Shown here in pieces: positions 54,009 to 64,000 of a DNA stretch of 64,000 bases (position 1 is the stretch's first letter; the number at the start of each line of letters is the position of its first letter). The translations under genes and the position numbers were made by a program. The notes under the pieces are model-generated. The model was given only the letters and a program-made list of their open reading frames with translations, ran no database searches and was not told the origin of the DNA. The stretch lies in the NCBI GenBank assembly GCA_032717465.1, contig CM064715.1, positions 36,887,546 to 36,951,545 of the forward strand, in the 5' to 3' direction. The stretch is from Coenobita brevimanus (Eukaryota; Arthropoda; Malacostraca; Decapoda; Coenobitidae).

Positions 54009-56699
54009 ATGGAGTCACGCGTGTCTACACCAGATCGCGTACGTGCTGAGTCACCTGTGGATATGGAAAATATGGAACAACGAGAGGCACATAGCAAAGG
54101 TACTCCCCGTGTGAGCCCTGAGTTTGACTATGGTGCTGAGTTGCCTCGTTTCGCTACCCCACCATTACCATCTATGATGCCGCCGAGCCAGTTTAGAGCA
54201 GTTCCCCCGGGTATGTCTGGTGCTTTCCCTGGAGCTGTTCATTCCACTCCCATATACCCTGGAGTCTTGTCACCGGAGGCTCAGTTGCAGTTGGAGTTAA
54301 AAAAGATGGAGATGCAGCGTGCAAAAGAAGAGAGGGAGATGGAGATGCAGCGTGCAAGAGAGGAGATGGAGTTGCAGCGTGAAAAAATGCGATTTGAGCT
54401 GGAGAAGACTCGCTTGGAGGTGACTGCTAATAGACCAACTTCAGATACCCAAACCTCAGGCCGTGCAGAGGATAGGGAGAGTTGGTTCTCAAGGAGTCTA
54501 AAATTAGTGCCAGCATTTGATGAGTTGAAGGTGACAGAATGGTTTGTCAGGCTTGAGAAGAAGGCTAGGGAGTTTGAGTGGCCAAGGCAGCGCTGGGTGG
54601 GGTTGGTATCTAATGTGCTGAAGGGAAAAGCCTTGGAAGTGTATAATAGGGTGAGCCCTGAGGATGTAGATGATTATGATGAATTTAAAACAGCCATCCT
54701 GAAGGCATATGAACTTAGACCAGAGGCTTATCGGTTGTTGTTCCGTGGTGCTCGGAAAAGGCCTGCTGACACCTATATGGCCTACGCCAGGTATCTGGAG
54801 GAGAGGTTAGACGAGTGGTTGCTGAGTGAGAGCGCCACTTCGTATAACGAGGTGCGTGAACTGCTTTTGATGGAACATTTTACCAACATGGCTGACAAAG
54901 AAATTGGTGTTAAAATTAGGGAGAAGAGATTCAAGACCGTGAAGGAAGCAGCGACGTGGGCTGATGACCGGGTGTTTGCCTTGCGGAGTATGGGGGTCAA
55001 GTACGCTAATTTTCAGTATTCCAGGGAGAGGACTGTGAGTGGCCCTGCCTGGGATAAATCTCCCGTGAATCAGTCCAAGGGAAGTTCAGAGGAGAAAAAG
55101 AATTCAGGGAGAAAGAGCCCTGTATCCAGTTCGAAGCTAGTTTGTTACTTTTGCAAACAGAGTGGGCACATCAAGCCTAACTGCCCTAAGTGGAAGGCCT
55201 CCCAAAATGCCAAACCAGTGGCACTAATTGTAGGTTCGAGTCAGGTGAACGAGAGGAGTTGGGAGAGTGGTAACGGTGAGGGAGAAGTCTGTGGAAAGCT
55301 GGAGTGCAGCCGGCTGTGCTCGCTGCCAGCTCAGGCTGAAAAGGTTACCCAACATGCTACGCCACCTCCGGATGAACTGCCTCAGAAATCGTCCCTAGAC
55401 TGGTGTAAAGCTTTTATATGTCACGGCACAGTGAAAATTCATGGGATCAGTTATCCAGTTACTGTGGCTCGTGATACCTGTGCACAACAGTCTGTGTGCA
55501 GAAACGTGACTGGAGGGCCTGTAAACTCAGGGAAGTATGTGCTGTGTAGAGGCATGAACTCAGATGAATACTATGATTATGTTCATGTGGAACTCGATTG
55601 CCCCATTGTTCAGGCTGCAGCTCAAGTAGCTGTTGCTGATGTAATGCCAGTAGAGGGGATTGATTTTCTGCTGGGGAACGACCTGGCTGGGGAGAAAGTA
55701 TTTCCATCTCTTCCCCCACCAGTTGTTGTGGCAGAGAAGTGTTTTGACGCCCCAGAAATTGGTATTGAAGTTGATGCAGAAGTGGAAGCCATGTTCCCGG
55801 TCTGTGCAATTACAAGATCTATGGCACAGGTTGCAGTCCGGGAGGAAGAACTGGTGAAGTCACAGGTTCTTGGGGTCGACTGTGGTGAGGCAGGGCCACC
55901 AATGGAGGAACCTAGTGAGCAGAGTGTTGCTGTAGTGGGTGAGGAGAGTGGGAATGCGTGCATGGGCGCTGCCCCACTTCCCACTCAGGACACTAGAGGT
56001 GGTGCTGAGTGTGTCTGTGTGGAGACTGAACCCAGCCCACCGACTGAATTAGAAGAATTTCAGGACGCTGGGGTCGACTGCGAGGATGCAGGACCTCCGT
56101 CAAACGCGCCTGAGGAACAGAGTGTCACTGTTGAGGGTAGAGGTGATGATGTCAGTGTGGAGTCTGACATTCCTCCCCCTGTCGAGTGTACTAGAGGTGA
56201 CGCTGAGATTGATCGCCCTTCGCAATCCAGTGTCCCGACCAGTCCCTTATCTCAGTCCTCAGGAGAGCTGGCGGGTGTTGGGCCAGCAGAATTGAGGGTG
56301 AAGCAACAGGAGGATGTAACATTAAAGCCCTTGTTTGCTCGAGTAGGGGAAGAAAGAAGTATGGAGTGTGGTAAGGAGGAGTTCCTGATTAAAGACAATG
56401 TTTTACATCGCCGATGGACGCCCACTGGCGCCACGGTGGATGGAGGAGTGGGTGAGTTAGTGCAGGTGGTGGTTCCTGTGCAGTATAGGGTGCCGTTAAT
56501 ACAGTTAGCACATGAGGGACCTTTAGCGGGTCACTTGGGAAACAGAAAGACAGTGCAGCGCTTAAGATATAATTTTTGGTGGCCAAGTATGCCGGGACAA
56601 GTTGCTGCGTACATCAAGAGCTGTCACACGTGTCAGATAGTGGGCAAGCCTAATCAAGTTCTTCCTGTGGCCCCTTTGAGTTCCCATTCCTGCAGTTGA
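54009..56699 (+). CDS. Gypsy 3 gag-protease-integrase (N-terminal) polyprotein
   Basis: 896 codons from ATG 54009. Residues 90-140: a Glu/Arg/Met-rich coiled coil with repeats (KKMEMQRAKEEREMEMQRAR). 155-330: capsid-like domain (WFVRLEKKAREFEWPRQRWV, YELRPEAYRLLFRGARKRPA). 379-392: CCHC knuckle CYFCKQSGHIKPNC. 480-580: retropepsin region with VTVARDTCAQQSV (D489 T490 C491, where DTG is usual; TGT at 55479) and GIDFLLGNDLAGEKV. 590-790: acidic, repetitive linker (DAGVDCEDAGPPS type). 835-875: integrase HHCC finger (HEGPLAGHLGNRKTVQRLRY ... CHTC). The frame stops at 56697-56699 just after the finger because of an extra T near 56681. Confidence 0.88.
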   Translation: MESRVSTPDRVRAESPVDMENMEQREAHSKGTPRVSPEFDYGAELPRFATPPLPSMMPPSQFRAVPPGMSGAFPGAVHSTPIYPGVLSPEAQLQLELKKMEMQRAKEEREMEMQRAREEMELQREKMRFELEKTRLEVTANRPTSDTQTSGRAEDRESWFSRSLKLVPAFDELKVTEWFVRLEKKAREFEWPRQRWVGLVSNVLKGKALEVYNRVSPEDVDDYDEFKTAILKAYELRPEAYRLLFRGARKRPADTYMAYARYLEERLDEWLLSESATSYNEVRELLLMEHFTNMADKEIGVKIREKRFKTVKEAATWADDRVFALRSMGVKYANFQYSRERTVSGPAWDKSPVNQSKGSSEEKKNSGRKSPVSSSKLVCYFCKQSGHIKPNCPKWKASQNAKPVALIVGSSQVNERSWESGNGEGEVCGKLECSRLCSLPAQAEKVTQHATPPPDELPQKSSLDWCKAFICHGTVKIHGISYPVTVARDTCAQQSVCRNVTGGPVNSGKYVLCRGMNSDEYYDYVHVELDCPIVQAAAQVAVADVMPVEGIDFLLGNDLAGEKVFPSLPPPVVVAEKCFDAPEIGIEVDAEVEAMFPVCAITRSMAQVAVREEELVKSQVLGVDCGEAGPPMEEPSEQSVAVVGEESGNACMGAAPLPTQDTRGGAECVCVETEPSPPTELEEFQDAGVDCEDAGPPSNAPEEQSVTVEGRGDDVSVESDIPPPVECTRGDAEIDRPSQSSVPTSPLSQSSGELAGVGPAELRVKQQEDVTLKPLFARVGEERSMECGKEEFLIKDNVLHRRWTPTGATVDGGVGELVQVVVPVQYRVPLIQLAHEGPLAGHLGNRKTVQRLRYNFWWPSMPGQVAAYIKSCHTCQIVGKPNQVLPVAPLSSHSCS

Positions 56700-57669
56700 A
56701 CCTCCGTTTACCCGGGTAATCATTGATATTGTGGGCCCTTTACCTCCTACTTCTGCTGGAAACAAGTATTTGTTAACCATAATGGATGTTACAACGCGAT
56801 ACCCAGAGGCTATACCAATCAGAAGCATGCAGGCGAAGTCAGTAGTCAAGCAACTTATCCTGTTCTTTACTCATTTTGGCCTGCCCAAGGAGTTGCAGTC
56901 AGACCGTGGGAGTGAATTTTACATCTAATTTGTTTAAGCAGACAATGACAGAGTTGGGCATCAAACACATTTTGTCCAGTGCCTACCATCCGCAGTCACA
57001 AGGTGCCCTGGAGAGGCATCATCAGACCTTAAAGACCATGCTGCGCAGCTTCTGCTATGATAGTGGAAAGGATTGGGACCTAGCGGTACCCTTTGTTATG
57101 TTTGCAGTGAGAGAGGTACCAACTGAGTCGTTAGGGTTTTCACCCAATGAGTTAGTGTTTGGGCACAGAGTTCGTGGTCCCTTGGATGTGGTGCGAGAGG
57201 CCTGGAGTAACAACAAATCTGGCAAACAGGAATCCCTGCTTGACTATGTCTGCAGCACTCGGGAGAGACTGCATTGCGCTTTAGAGCTTGCCCGTGACAA
57301 TCTAATCGGGGCTCAAGCGAAAATGAAGGCTCATTACGATAAGAAGGTCAGAAGTCGTGAGTTTAAGCAAGGAGATGAAGTTTTGGCACTGCTGCCCATG
57401 CAAGGAAAACCTCTGGCGGCTAGATTCAGTTGTCCTTATATTGTGAAGAAGAGAGTTGGGGAACTTGACTATCTAATTGTTACCCCAGATAGGCGGAAGA
57501 GTACTCAGTTGTGCCACATTAATATGTTGAAGCCATACTACCGCCCAGTTGATTCTCATTGTGGGATGACTGCTGATGTCTCTCACCTGGGATGTGAAGG
57601 ACGGGGAAGGAGGACGTGGCATCAAGGGAACGTGCTGTGGAGGGAGCTGTTGGCGCCGGTGATGTGAGT
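56700..57669 (+). pseudogene. Gypsy 3 integrase core, two single-base frame changes
   Basis: The integrase continues in the next frame: IMDVTTRYPEAIPIRSMQAK (first Asp), LQSDRGSEF (second Asp). A second extra T in the run at 56917-56920 shifts the frame, and the 56876-57667 frame carries HPQSQGALERHHQTL (Glu), LGFSPNELVFGHRVRGPLD and a GPY/F-like end (KQGDEVLALLPMQGKPLAAR). Both lesions lie in short T runs, so they may be sequencing errors. The last stop is at 57665-57667 after LWRELLAPVM. Confidence 0.85.
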
Positions 57670-59259
57670 AGTGGACCAGGGTTACAGCCACAGTCCCTGG
57701 AAGGTGACTTTGGAGTGGACGTTGAGGGAACCAGGGATAAGAGCGCTCCTGTAGTTTTGGCGGTTGGTAGTGAGTTGGAGGAGCAGGAGGAAGTGCTTAG
57801 TCGTGGTGAGATGTTACCAGCTGACCTATGGGAGGGCAATGGTTATGCAGCTCTGGTGGAGAAATTGCGACACCTTGAGCCAGTAAAGCGAGAAGAGCTG
57901 TGCAACAGATTATGGAAACATCCGAAAGTTTTTGGAGATTCACCGGGATTGACAACTTGGGCTACTCATGACATTGACGTTGGGGATAGTAAGCCTGTAA
58001 AATTAGCTCCTTACCGCATCAACCCTATCAGACAGAAAGCTCTCGATAATGAGATCAAGTATATGTTGGACCATGGATTGATCAAGAGGAGTTTCAGTGA
58101 GTGGAGTTCACCAGTTACCTTGCAGCCGAAGCCAGATGGGAAGGTTAGGTTGTGTGTGGACTTCTGGAAAGTTAACTCACTGTCTAAGACCGATGCTTAT
58201 CCTTTACCTCGGGTCGATGACTCCGTGGACAAGGTGGGAAATGCCACTTATATCACCAAACTTGACTTAGTAAAAGGATACTGGCAGGTCCCGCTGACGG
58301 GACGGGCTAAACAAGTGGCTAGCTTTGTTGTCAGTGGTGCAGTATATCAGTGCCAGGTGATGCCTTATGGATTGAAGAATGCTCCAGCCACTTTCCAGAG
58401 GCTTATGGATAAAGTGGTGTATGGCATACCCAATTGTGTCGTTTACATCGATGATGTCATTGTGTATGACACCAAGTGGGAGGAGCACCTTGATCATGTG
58501 GAAATGCTCATTAAGCGGTTGGAGGAAGCTGGCTTAGTAGTCAACTTAGACAAGTGTGAGTTCGTACGTGCTAAGGTCCAGTACCTTGGATTTGTTGTGG
58601 GACATGGGCAAGTGGCTCCACCTCGGGCTAAGGTGGATGCCATTTCCAACTTTGCAGCACCCCAGTGTCGCCGTGCCCTCCAGCGATTTTTGGGCATGAT
58701 CGGCTATTACCGAAGATTCATTGGGAATTACTCCACAGTGCTTGCCCCTCTTACTGACTTATTGCGCAAGGATAAGAAGTGGCAGTGGACAGCCGAGTGT
58801 GAGCAAGCTTTTATTACGGTTAAGTCTCTGCTGTGCCACCACCCTATATTGCGTGCACCAGATTTTGACAAACCTTTTGTGCTGGCAGTTGATGCTAGCC
58901 GAGTAGGGGTAGGAGCAGTGTTGATGCAGCCAGATGAGGGCCAGGTTGAACATCCCATATCATACTTCTCAAAGAAGTTTAATAGAGCCCAGAAGAACTA
59001 TTCCGTCATAGAGCAGGAGTTATTAGCGATTATCCTGGCCCTGCAACACTTTGCTGTCTACCTGCCCCCTTTTGGCCCTGTGATCAAGATTTATTCAGAC
59101 CATCATCCCCTGCAGTTTTTGAACAAGTTTAAATTTAAGAACCAGCGTTTGACCCGCTGGAGTTTGCTTTTGCAAGAGTACAATTTAGAAGTTAGGCATA
59201 TTAAGGGGATTGATAACGTAATTGCTGATTGTTTATCCAGGGAGGGGTCAGGGTCTTGA
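57598..59259 (+). CDS. Gypsy 3 reverse transcriptase and RNase H
   Basis: Open from 57598, in the -1 frame relative to integrase with 72 bp overlap. Taking residue 1 at 57616: RT 130-300 with WSSPVTLQPKPDGKVRLCVD, KLDLVKGYWQVPL (D217), MPYGLKNAPATFQRL and VVYIDDVIVY (277-280, catalytic). Thumb, then LQRFLGMIGYYRRFI. RNase H about 420-540 with LAVDASRVGVGAVL, SVIEQELLAIILAL, KIYSDHHPLQFL and NVIADCLSREG, all acidic residues present. Complete and apparently functional. Translation probably needs a frameshift from integrase or a base correction; I see no canonical slippery heptamer. Confidence 0.88.
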   Translation, partial: RTGKEDVASRERAVEGAVGAGDVSSGPGLQPQSLEGDFGVDVEGTRDKSAPVVLAVGSELEEQEEVLSRGEMLPADLWEGNGYAALVEKLRHLEPVKREELCNRLWKHPKVFGDSPGLTTWATHDIDVGDSKPVKLAPYRINPIRQKALDNEIKYMLDHGLIKRSFSEWSSPVTLQPKPDGKVRLCVDFWKVNSLSKTDAYPLPRVDDSVDKVGNATYITKLDLVKGYWQVPLTGRAKQVASFVVSGAVYQCQVMPYGLKNAPATFQRLMDKVVYGIPNCVVYIDDVIVYDTKWEEHLDHVEMLIKRLEEAGLVVNLDKCEFVRAKVQYLGFVVGHGQVAPPRAKVDAISNFAAPQCRRALQRFLGMIGYYRRFIGNYSTVLAPLTDLLRKDKKWQWTAECEQAFITVKSLLCHHPILRAPDFDKPFVLAVDASRVGVGAVLMQPDEGQVEHPISYFSKKFNRAQKNYSVIEQELLAIILALQHFAVYLPPFGPVIKIYSDHHPLQFLNKFKFKNQRLTRWSLLLQEYNLEVRHIKGIDNVIADCLSREGSGS

Positions 59260-59307
59260 TTCGAAAATTTTGATCCAGGGCTCAAAATTTTCCCTTGGGG
59301 AAGGGCG
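59260..59307 (+). promoter_or_regulatory. 3' untranslated stretch with polypurine tract
   Basis: Short gap between the RNase H stop (59257-59259) and the 3' LTR. TTGGGGAAGGGCG (59295-59307) directly before the LTR is the likely polypurine tract for plus-strand priming. Confidence 0.7.
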
Positions 59308-60295
59308 TGTTACGTTGTCCGCCTTTCCGTTCCCACGGATGCAGCCGTTACAGCTGGGCTAGGGGGATTATGCAGTATGTATCCGCGTCATTCGCGGAGT
59401 TTATATTAGCGAGTGTTACAAGTTCTTTTGTTTCTTTCGTTCCTGCCACTGAGGGCAATTTTATTTAATACCATGCTGAGAATGCATTTGATTATTTTGA
59501 TTGTCTTGTGTGAGCTACCAGTATATTTAATGATGTTTTGCTTGCATTAGAAGTACCAGTTTATTGTATAGAGAGAGAGAGGGGCACGAATATAAGTTCT
59601 TATTAATTAATTTGATTCATGCGTTCGCGCTTGGCCGTGCACGAGCCTTGATCAGAGGCAGTATCTTCCCAGCTAGCTTCCGTATCGTGCGTGTGTGCAC
59701 ACTCTCTCTCTCCCCAGTCATTTTTATGCCGAGCTGGCGTTTTCATTGAAGTTTATTTTTATTCTTTTGTTGCTGACTGAGGGAAGTAGTTACTTTATTT
59801 TGTTTTTGTAACCGTGTTGTCTTTGGAGGGCCAGTTTGGCTCACCGTGGTCTTCTCGCTGCCTTTGTTAACGTTCCCCAACACACGTACATACACACACA
59901 CACCCCTAACCCCTACACAGTTAATCCCATCTCTTTGCTCAAGGCTAGTGAGAACCATCGTGAGCTATTAACTGCGTTCCCCCTTGGACACGGGTTAAGT
60001 AGAAAGTCGTCACCACCGGAAGTAAGTGGGAGGTGTTCCTGTAGGCTGTCTCGGGCGGTATTACTTCCGGTAGTGGCGATAGTAGGCTAGATCTATAGGT
60101 AGGCTGTTCCGTTTTATTATCAAAGTACAGAGTGTTGCGTTCTTAAGTAAGTACCTTTCCGTTGCGCAGTTTTTCTCTAGTTTGCGGAGTGTCAGTGCCG
60201 GGGTCTGCGTTATTTTTGCAACGCAGTGGAGGCCGATCATCTAAGGCTGACTTGTTGTCTCTTTGTAATAGCCCCGGGCCGGCGCCACCGTAACA
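59308..60295 (+). repeat. 3' LTR of gypsy 3
   Basis: 988 bp, nearly identical to 52869-53852. Differences seen: T/A near 59351, extra CT units near 59703, T/G near 60201 and A/G near 60290. Confidence 0.92.
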
Positions 60296-60553
<258 letters not shown>

Positions 60554-62856
60554 CCCATTGGAGCTGAGAGTCCGGAATACTGGACAGAACTGGGATTTTT
60601 CAAGTCTTTATAAAGTAGGGAACTCACGGGTAGGTACAGTCGCCAAAGTTTCCACCTGGGCCACCTAGTCGCGAGAGGTGGCTAACGGGTGCTGGCAACA
60701 GTGTAATGTTTGTTCGTGTGTACATGCTCGACGAAAGTTCGGATCGTCAACTCTCGTCTTCCGTAGTGAACTTCAGTTAGAGTTCATCCCAATATTCAGT
60801 CGACAATTTTTAGCCGACAGAATTTCAAAGGAACTTCTTGAAAGTACTGGATAATGTGAGTATTGAAAACAATAAGTAAAATAATCTAAAAGACCGCATC
60901 TTTACATATATTACATATTTATAAACGTATTCTTTTTCATTATTACATGATAAACTCATGGCTAATATTTATCTACTGAATACTGGGGGGAAGAACCGTC
61001 GTGTGACCGGCCCTTACGGTAAAAGAATAGATACCGGTGTCTGTTCTTTTTTCATTTCGCCAGTCCTGGGCCGGACTTGATTAAACCTATTGAAATGCAA
61101 TTTTTGATCCGAGACATGGTTAGATAAGTTAGGTCATTAATCGTTACAGGAATACTCATTGGGCGGAGATTAATTTAAACTAAGTAGGAGAGATACTGTA
61201 GGAACTGTAGATGTCGGAGGTTGAAACTCGTTCCTTGAGGCTGCCTAGAGTCAGACAGTCATGAGCCGTCGGGCGCTAAAGCGCCTAGGTTCATGGGATT
61301 AAAAAAAAAAAAAAAAAAAAGAACAGTGTTCCGGCCTGTAATGATAATTTCATGTTCGTTATGCTGCATTTATCAGTCACATAAGTAATATCACAGGCAA
61401 TGGTGATATAAATGTCCCAACAATTCATGAATCAATAGCAATTGTGCATAAAATGACTGGAAGCTTTTACATACTGTGATGGAGAGGTGGTGTCTTCAGC
61501 TTGCTGTAATGTGAGATAATGTTGTTCGGTGAATAATCGATGAGCGTGTAAATGTGAAGAAGCACGGCACGCAATCAGTTTTCCATGTAATGTGTAATTC
61601 AGTCATTCGTTAGATGAGTGGACTATAAAGGTGTGCTGTAATGACCATAGTCATATGGAATATGATACGGTAAGTCAGTGTCATAGCTGATATAATAGCC
61701 ACATTCGACAACGGTATGCATAAACTCTTTGTCTGTTGAGGTGACAGTATTTTAACTTCCTACCTCTTCGTGGTGCACCACAGAACACATAAAAACACTT
61801 ACTTGAAGTACCACCAACTAGGATATAAGCAACCGTTAACAGTGTCTGAAAATCATCCTAATGTTTATTGGTCAGTGTCATTCATGATGTGAATATGGAA
61901 GATAATCTTATTCGTAACTGGACGTAGATGTTAGGTAAATGCATTCCTCTTAAACCTATACTGATAAAGGTATCAAGTGATAGCCCTATGAAATGGAATT
62001 ACTGACATAAGGAGAGAGTGAGAGAGAAAGGCTTGGAGCGATTCCAGTATATAGTGCATTAACATGTTTTGGTAACAATGTAAAAATAACAAAGAAAAAA
62101 AATGTTTAGTGTTGTTAAGAATGTAGATATTTAGTTGAATGCTAATGGATCTCAAAAATTTGTTTGGCAATTATTATCACTGGCGGTATGAAAAAAGTAA
62201 CACCCCCCCCCCTCCGCGTCCGGCGCCTGCCCTGGCCTTCACTATGCCAAGCTTCCCCCTCAAGCAGCTCTCCCACTGGCTCGATAACTTGCAGGAAACC
62301 AGTTGCATTGAATTGTTGCGTGCCACAGGTTGCACGGACAAAGGCCAAATAAGTGTAGTATGTTATTGTATTATATATAATAGTATATATTTATATCATA
62401 ATATTATATACAGTATATATTACCTTATTTTACAATTAATATAGTCATATTTATTTGGCCTTGGTCAGTGTGACCTGTGTCACACATTTTTCCGTGCAAC
62501 CACTTTCATGCAACTGGCTGAGCCGATGAGAGAACCGCCTCACTCCTTAGACATTTTTCTCCCCACCCAACTCCATACCCAGCCATCTATGGGATGAACT
62601 ATGACTTTGACGGAGGTTCACTATGGATGAGGAGAGTTGATGATTCGAACTTTCATCGAGCATGTACACACGAACAAACATATACACTGTTGCCAGCACC
62701 CTTTATCCACCTCTCGCGGGTGGGTGGCCCAGGTGAAAAGTTTGGCGACTGTACCTACAGTATGAGCTTGGTGACTATGAGCCGATAGGCGGAGGACGGT
62801 ACAATTAGTACCCACCCAGCGCCATGCCTCGCCCAGCACCCCTGGGATCCAATGGG
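60554..62856. mobile_element. Long-inverted-repeat DNA element, non-autonomous
   Basis: CCCATTGGA (60554-60562) and TCCAATGGG (62848-62856) mark the ends. Inside, inverted arms of about 128 bp (60630-60756 and 62631-62759) share GTAGGTACAGTCGCCAAA, CACCTGGGCCACC and TTTGTTCGTGTGTACATGCT with about 10 per cent mismatch. The 90 bp next to each end are not alike. The interior (about 1.9 kb) has no transposase. A poly(A) at 61301-61320 could end a small retroposon within it. (AT)n on both sides. Confidence 0.6.
62296..62517. repeat. Fold-back sequence with AT-rich loop
   Basis: CCAGTTGCATTGAA ... GGTTGCACGGA ... AAGGCCAAATAA (62299-62352) recurs inverted at 62448-62517 around an AT-rich loop of about 95 bp. 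Probably a small nested MITE. No gene. Confidence 0.6.
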
Positions 62857-62865
62857 ATATATATA

Positions 62866-62946
<81 letters not shown>

Positions 62947-62959
62947 ATATATATTTACA

Positions 62960-63030
<71 letters not shown>
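62857..63030. repeat. (AT)n microsatellite
   Basis: About 170 bp of AT with short breaks (TATCTATA, TTTACAGTA). Confidence 0.97.
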
Positions 63031-63033
<3 letters not shown>

Positions 63034-63157
63034 TACACACCGCACTTCCTTTTTGAAAATTAAAAAACAATCATGGCGGTAAAACACGTGGCCTCTGAGT
63101 CCCCAGGGGGGGGGGACCATTAATGCCCCCACTTTCCGCCCCTCTCCCAGTGACGAT
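63031..63157. other. Non-coding, nothing recognised
   Basis: Short link between the (AT)n array and the LINE coding region, with a G run at 63105-63115. Possibly the LINE's 5' leader. Confidence 0.4.
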
Positions 63158-64000
63158 TTGAGATGCCTGGAACCACTTTCTGACTCTCTTCTTCATTTCT
63201 GCAACATTCGCAGCCTTTCCTCTAACTTTCGTTCTGTTGAGCACTACCTCTCCTTCTCTAATCCTTACCGTCTTTTTGTAACTGAGACTCAGCTGTCTGA
63301 GGCAACTGACAGCAAACTCTTTTCTATAATCCTCCTACTTTCTCTATACTCATTTGAAAGCCAAAGGTTGCTGTTGTGTATATATACGCAACAACTTGTC
63401 TTGCTCTCGTGTTCCTGAACTCAATTCTTCTAAATTCTCTACACTCTGGATTCGGCTTTCCTGTCATTCTCTGACTAAATATATCTGTGCTGTTTACTTA
63501 TCTCCTACTTCTACTGACTATCAATAATTCTTTGACTATCTTACTTCTACGATGAAACACATTCTATCCATTTCTCCTTTCTCTGAAATCTCCATTCTAG
63601 GAGATTTCAATGTTCACCACCACCTTTGGCTCTCCTTTCCTTTCACTGATCCACCTGGTGAACAAGCCTACACCGTTTCTATCCTTCATGACCTAGAGCA
63701 GCTTGTACAGCACCCTACCCGTATCCATGACCGCCTTGGAGAGAGCTCCAACATACATGACCTCTTCCTTACAACTAATCAATCTGCTTACACTGTTAAT
63801 CTTTTCTCTCCGTTGGGCTCCTCCGATCACAACCTTATCACCTTAACCTGTCCTATAGCTCCGATACGGCCTGCAGACCGTCCAAAGAAATGTCGTCTGT
63901 GGCACTTTGGATCTGCAGATTGGGAGGCCCTCAGGCAGTACTTCTTTGATTTTCCCTGGAATGATTATTGCTTCCATGGCCGGGAGCCATCTGGGTGTGC
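63158..64000 (+). pseudogene. Non-LTR (jockey/I-like) endonuclease, partial, broken
   Basis: AP-endonuclease domain of a LINE that continues past the window. Pieces in order: LLHFCNIRSLSSNFRSVEHY (63188 on), FVTETQLSEATDS (Glu of the active site), then after a frame change near 63325 [11 protein letters not shown] (63592 on; GDFN), [19 protein letters not shown] and [12 protein letters not shown] (SDH). [20 protein letters not shown] follows in the link to RT. At least two frame changes. The wording is that of a LINE I associate with crab and shrimp genomes, from memory only. Confidence 0.75.

Overview
The window looks like intergenic chromatin from a decapod crustacean. The evidence is the very long pure (AT)n microsatellites and the mix of Tigger, mariner, piggyBac-like, PIF/Harbinger, BEL/Pao, Ty3/gypsy and several non-LTR elements. 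The partial non-LTR endonuclease at the right end also resembles, from memory, an element very common in crab and shrimp genomes. I found no host protein-coding gene, rRNA gene or functional tRNA gene. Nearly every coding stretch belongs to a mobile element, and most are broken.

Layout. 1-13.5 kb is a T-rich satellite (monomers of about 155-190 bp). It is split by a TA-target transposon (1419-6000) that holds a dead Tigger (2085-4760), by a near full-length RTE-like LINE (7269-12401, minus strand) that carries a 2 kb piggyBac-type insertion (8701-10675), and by a tRNA-derived SINE (12984-13322). 13.7-25.2 kb is an old Ty3/gypsy element on the minus strand (PR-RT-RH-INT order). Its 5' LTR was split by a LINE, and that LINE was split by a 2.2 kb GC-rich unknown insertion. 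25.2-32.5 kb holds decayed satellite, retroposon ends, a gypsy integrase remnant split by a PIF/Harbinger element, a palindrome and a SINE. 32.5-41.9 kb is a chain of TA-target DNA transposons (Tigger A, a mariner fold-back, Tigger B, Tigger C) joined by pure (AT)n arrays.

41.9-50.8 kb is a BEL/Pao retrotransposon with both LTRs. It carries an unusual SGNH-hydrolase-like reading frame ahead of gag and a piggyBac-type MITE in gag. 50.8-52.6 kb is a SINE joined through (AT)n to a 5'-truncated LINE with an open reverse transcriptase frame. 52.9-60.3 kb is a very young gypsy element (LTRs almost identical). Its pol order is PR-INT-RT-RH, the copia-like order of Gmr1-type gypsy elements. 60.3-63.0 kb is a long-inverted-repeat element between (AT)n arrays, and 63.1-64 kb is the start of another non-LTR element that runs off the window.

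Target-site duplications, uninterrupted paralogues and recovered frames make many insertion boundaries exact to a few bases. The insertion order can therefore be read: satellite and old gypsy first, then LINEs and Tiggers, then TTAA MITEs, with the 52.9 kb gypsy among the newest. All family names rest on motifs read by eye. No database search was possible.
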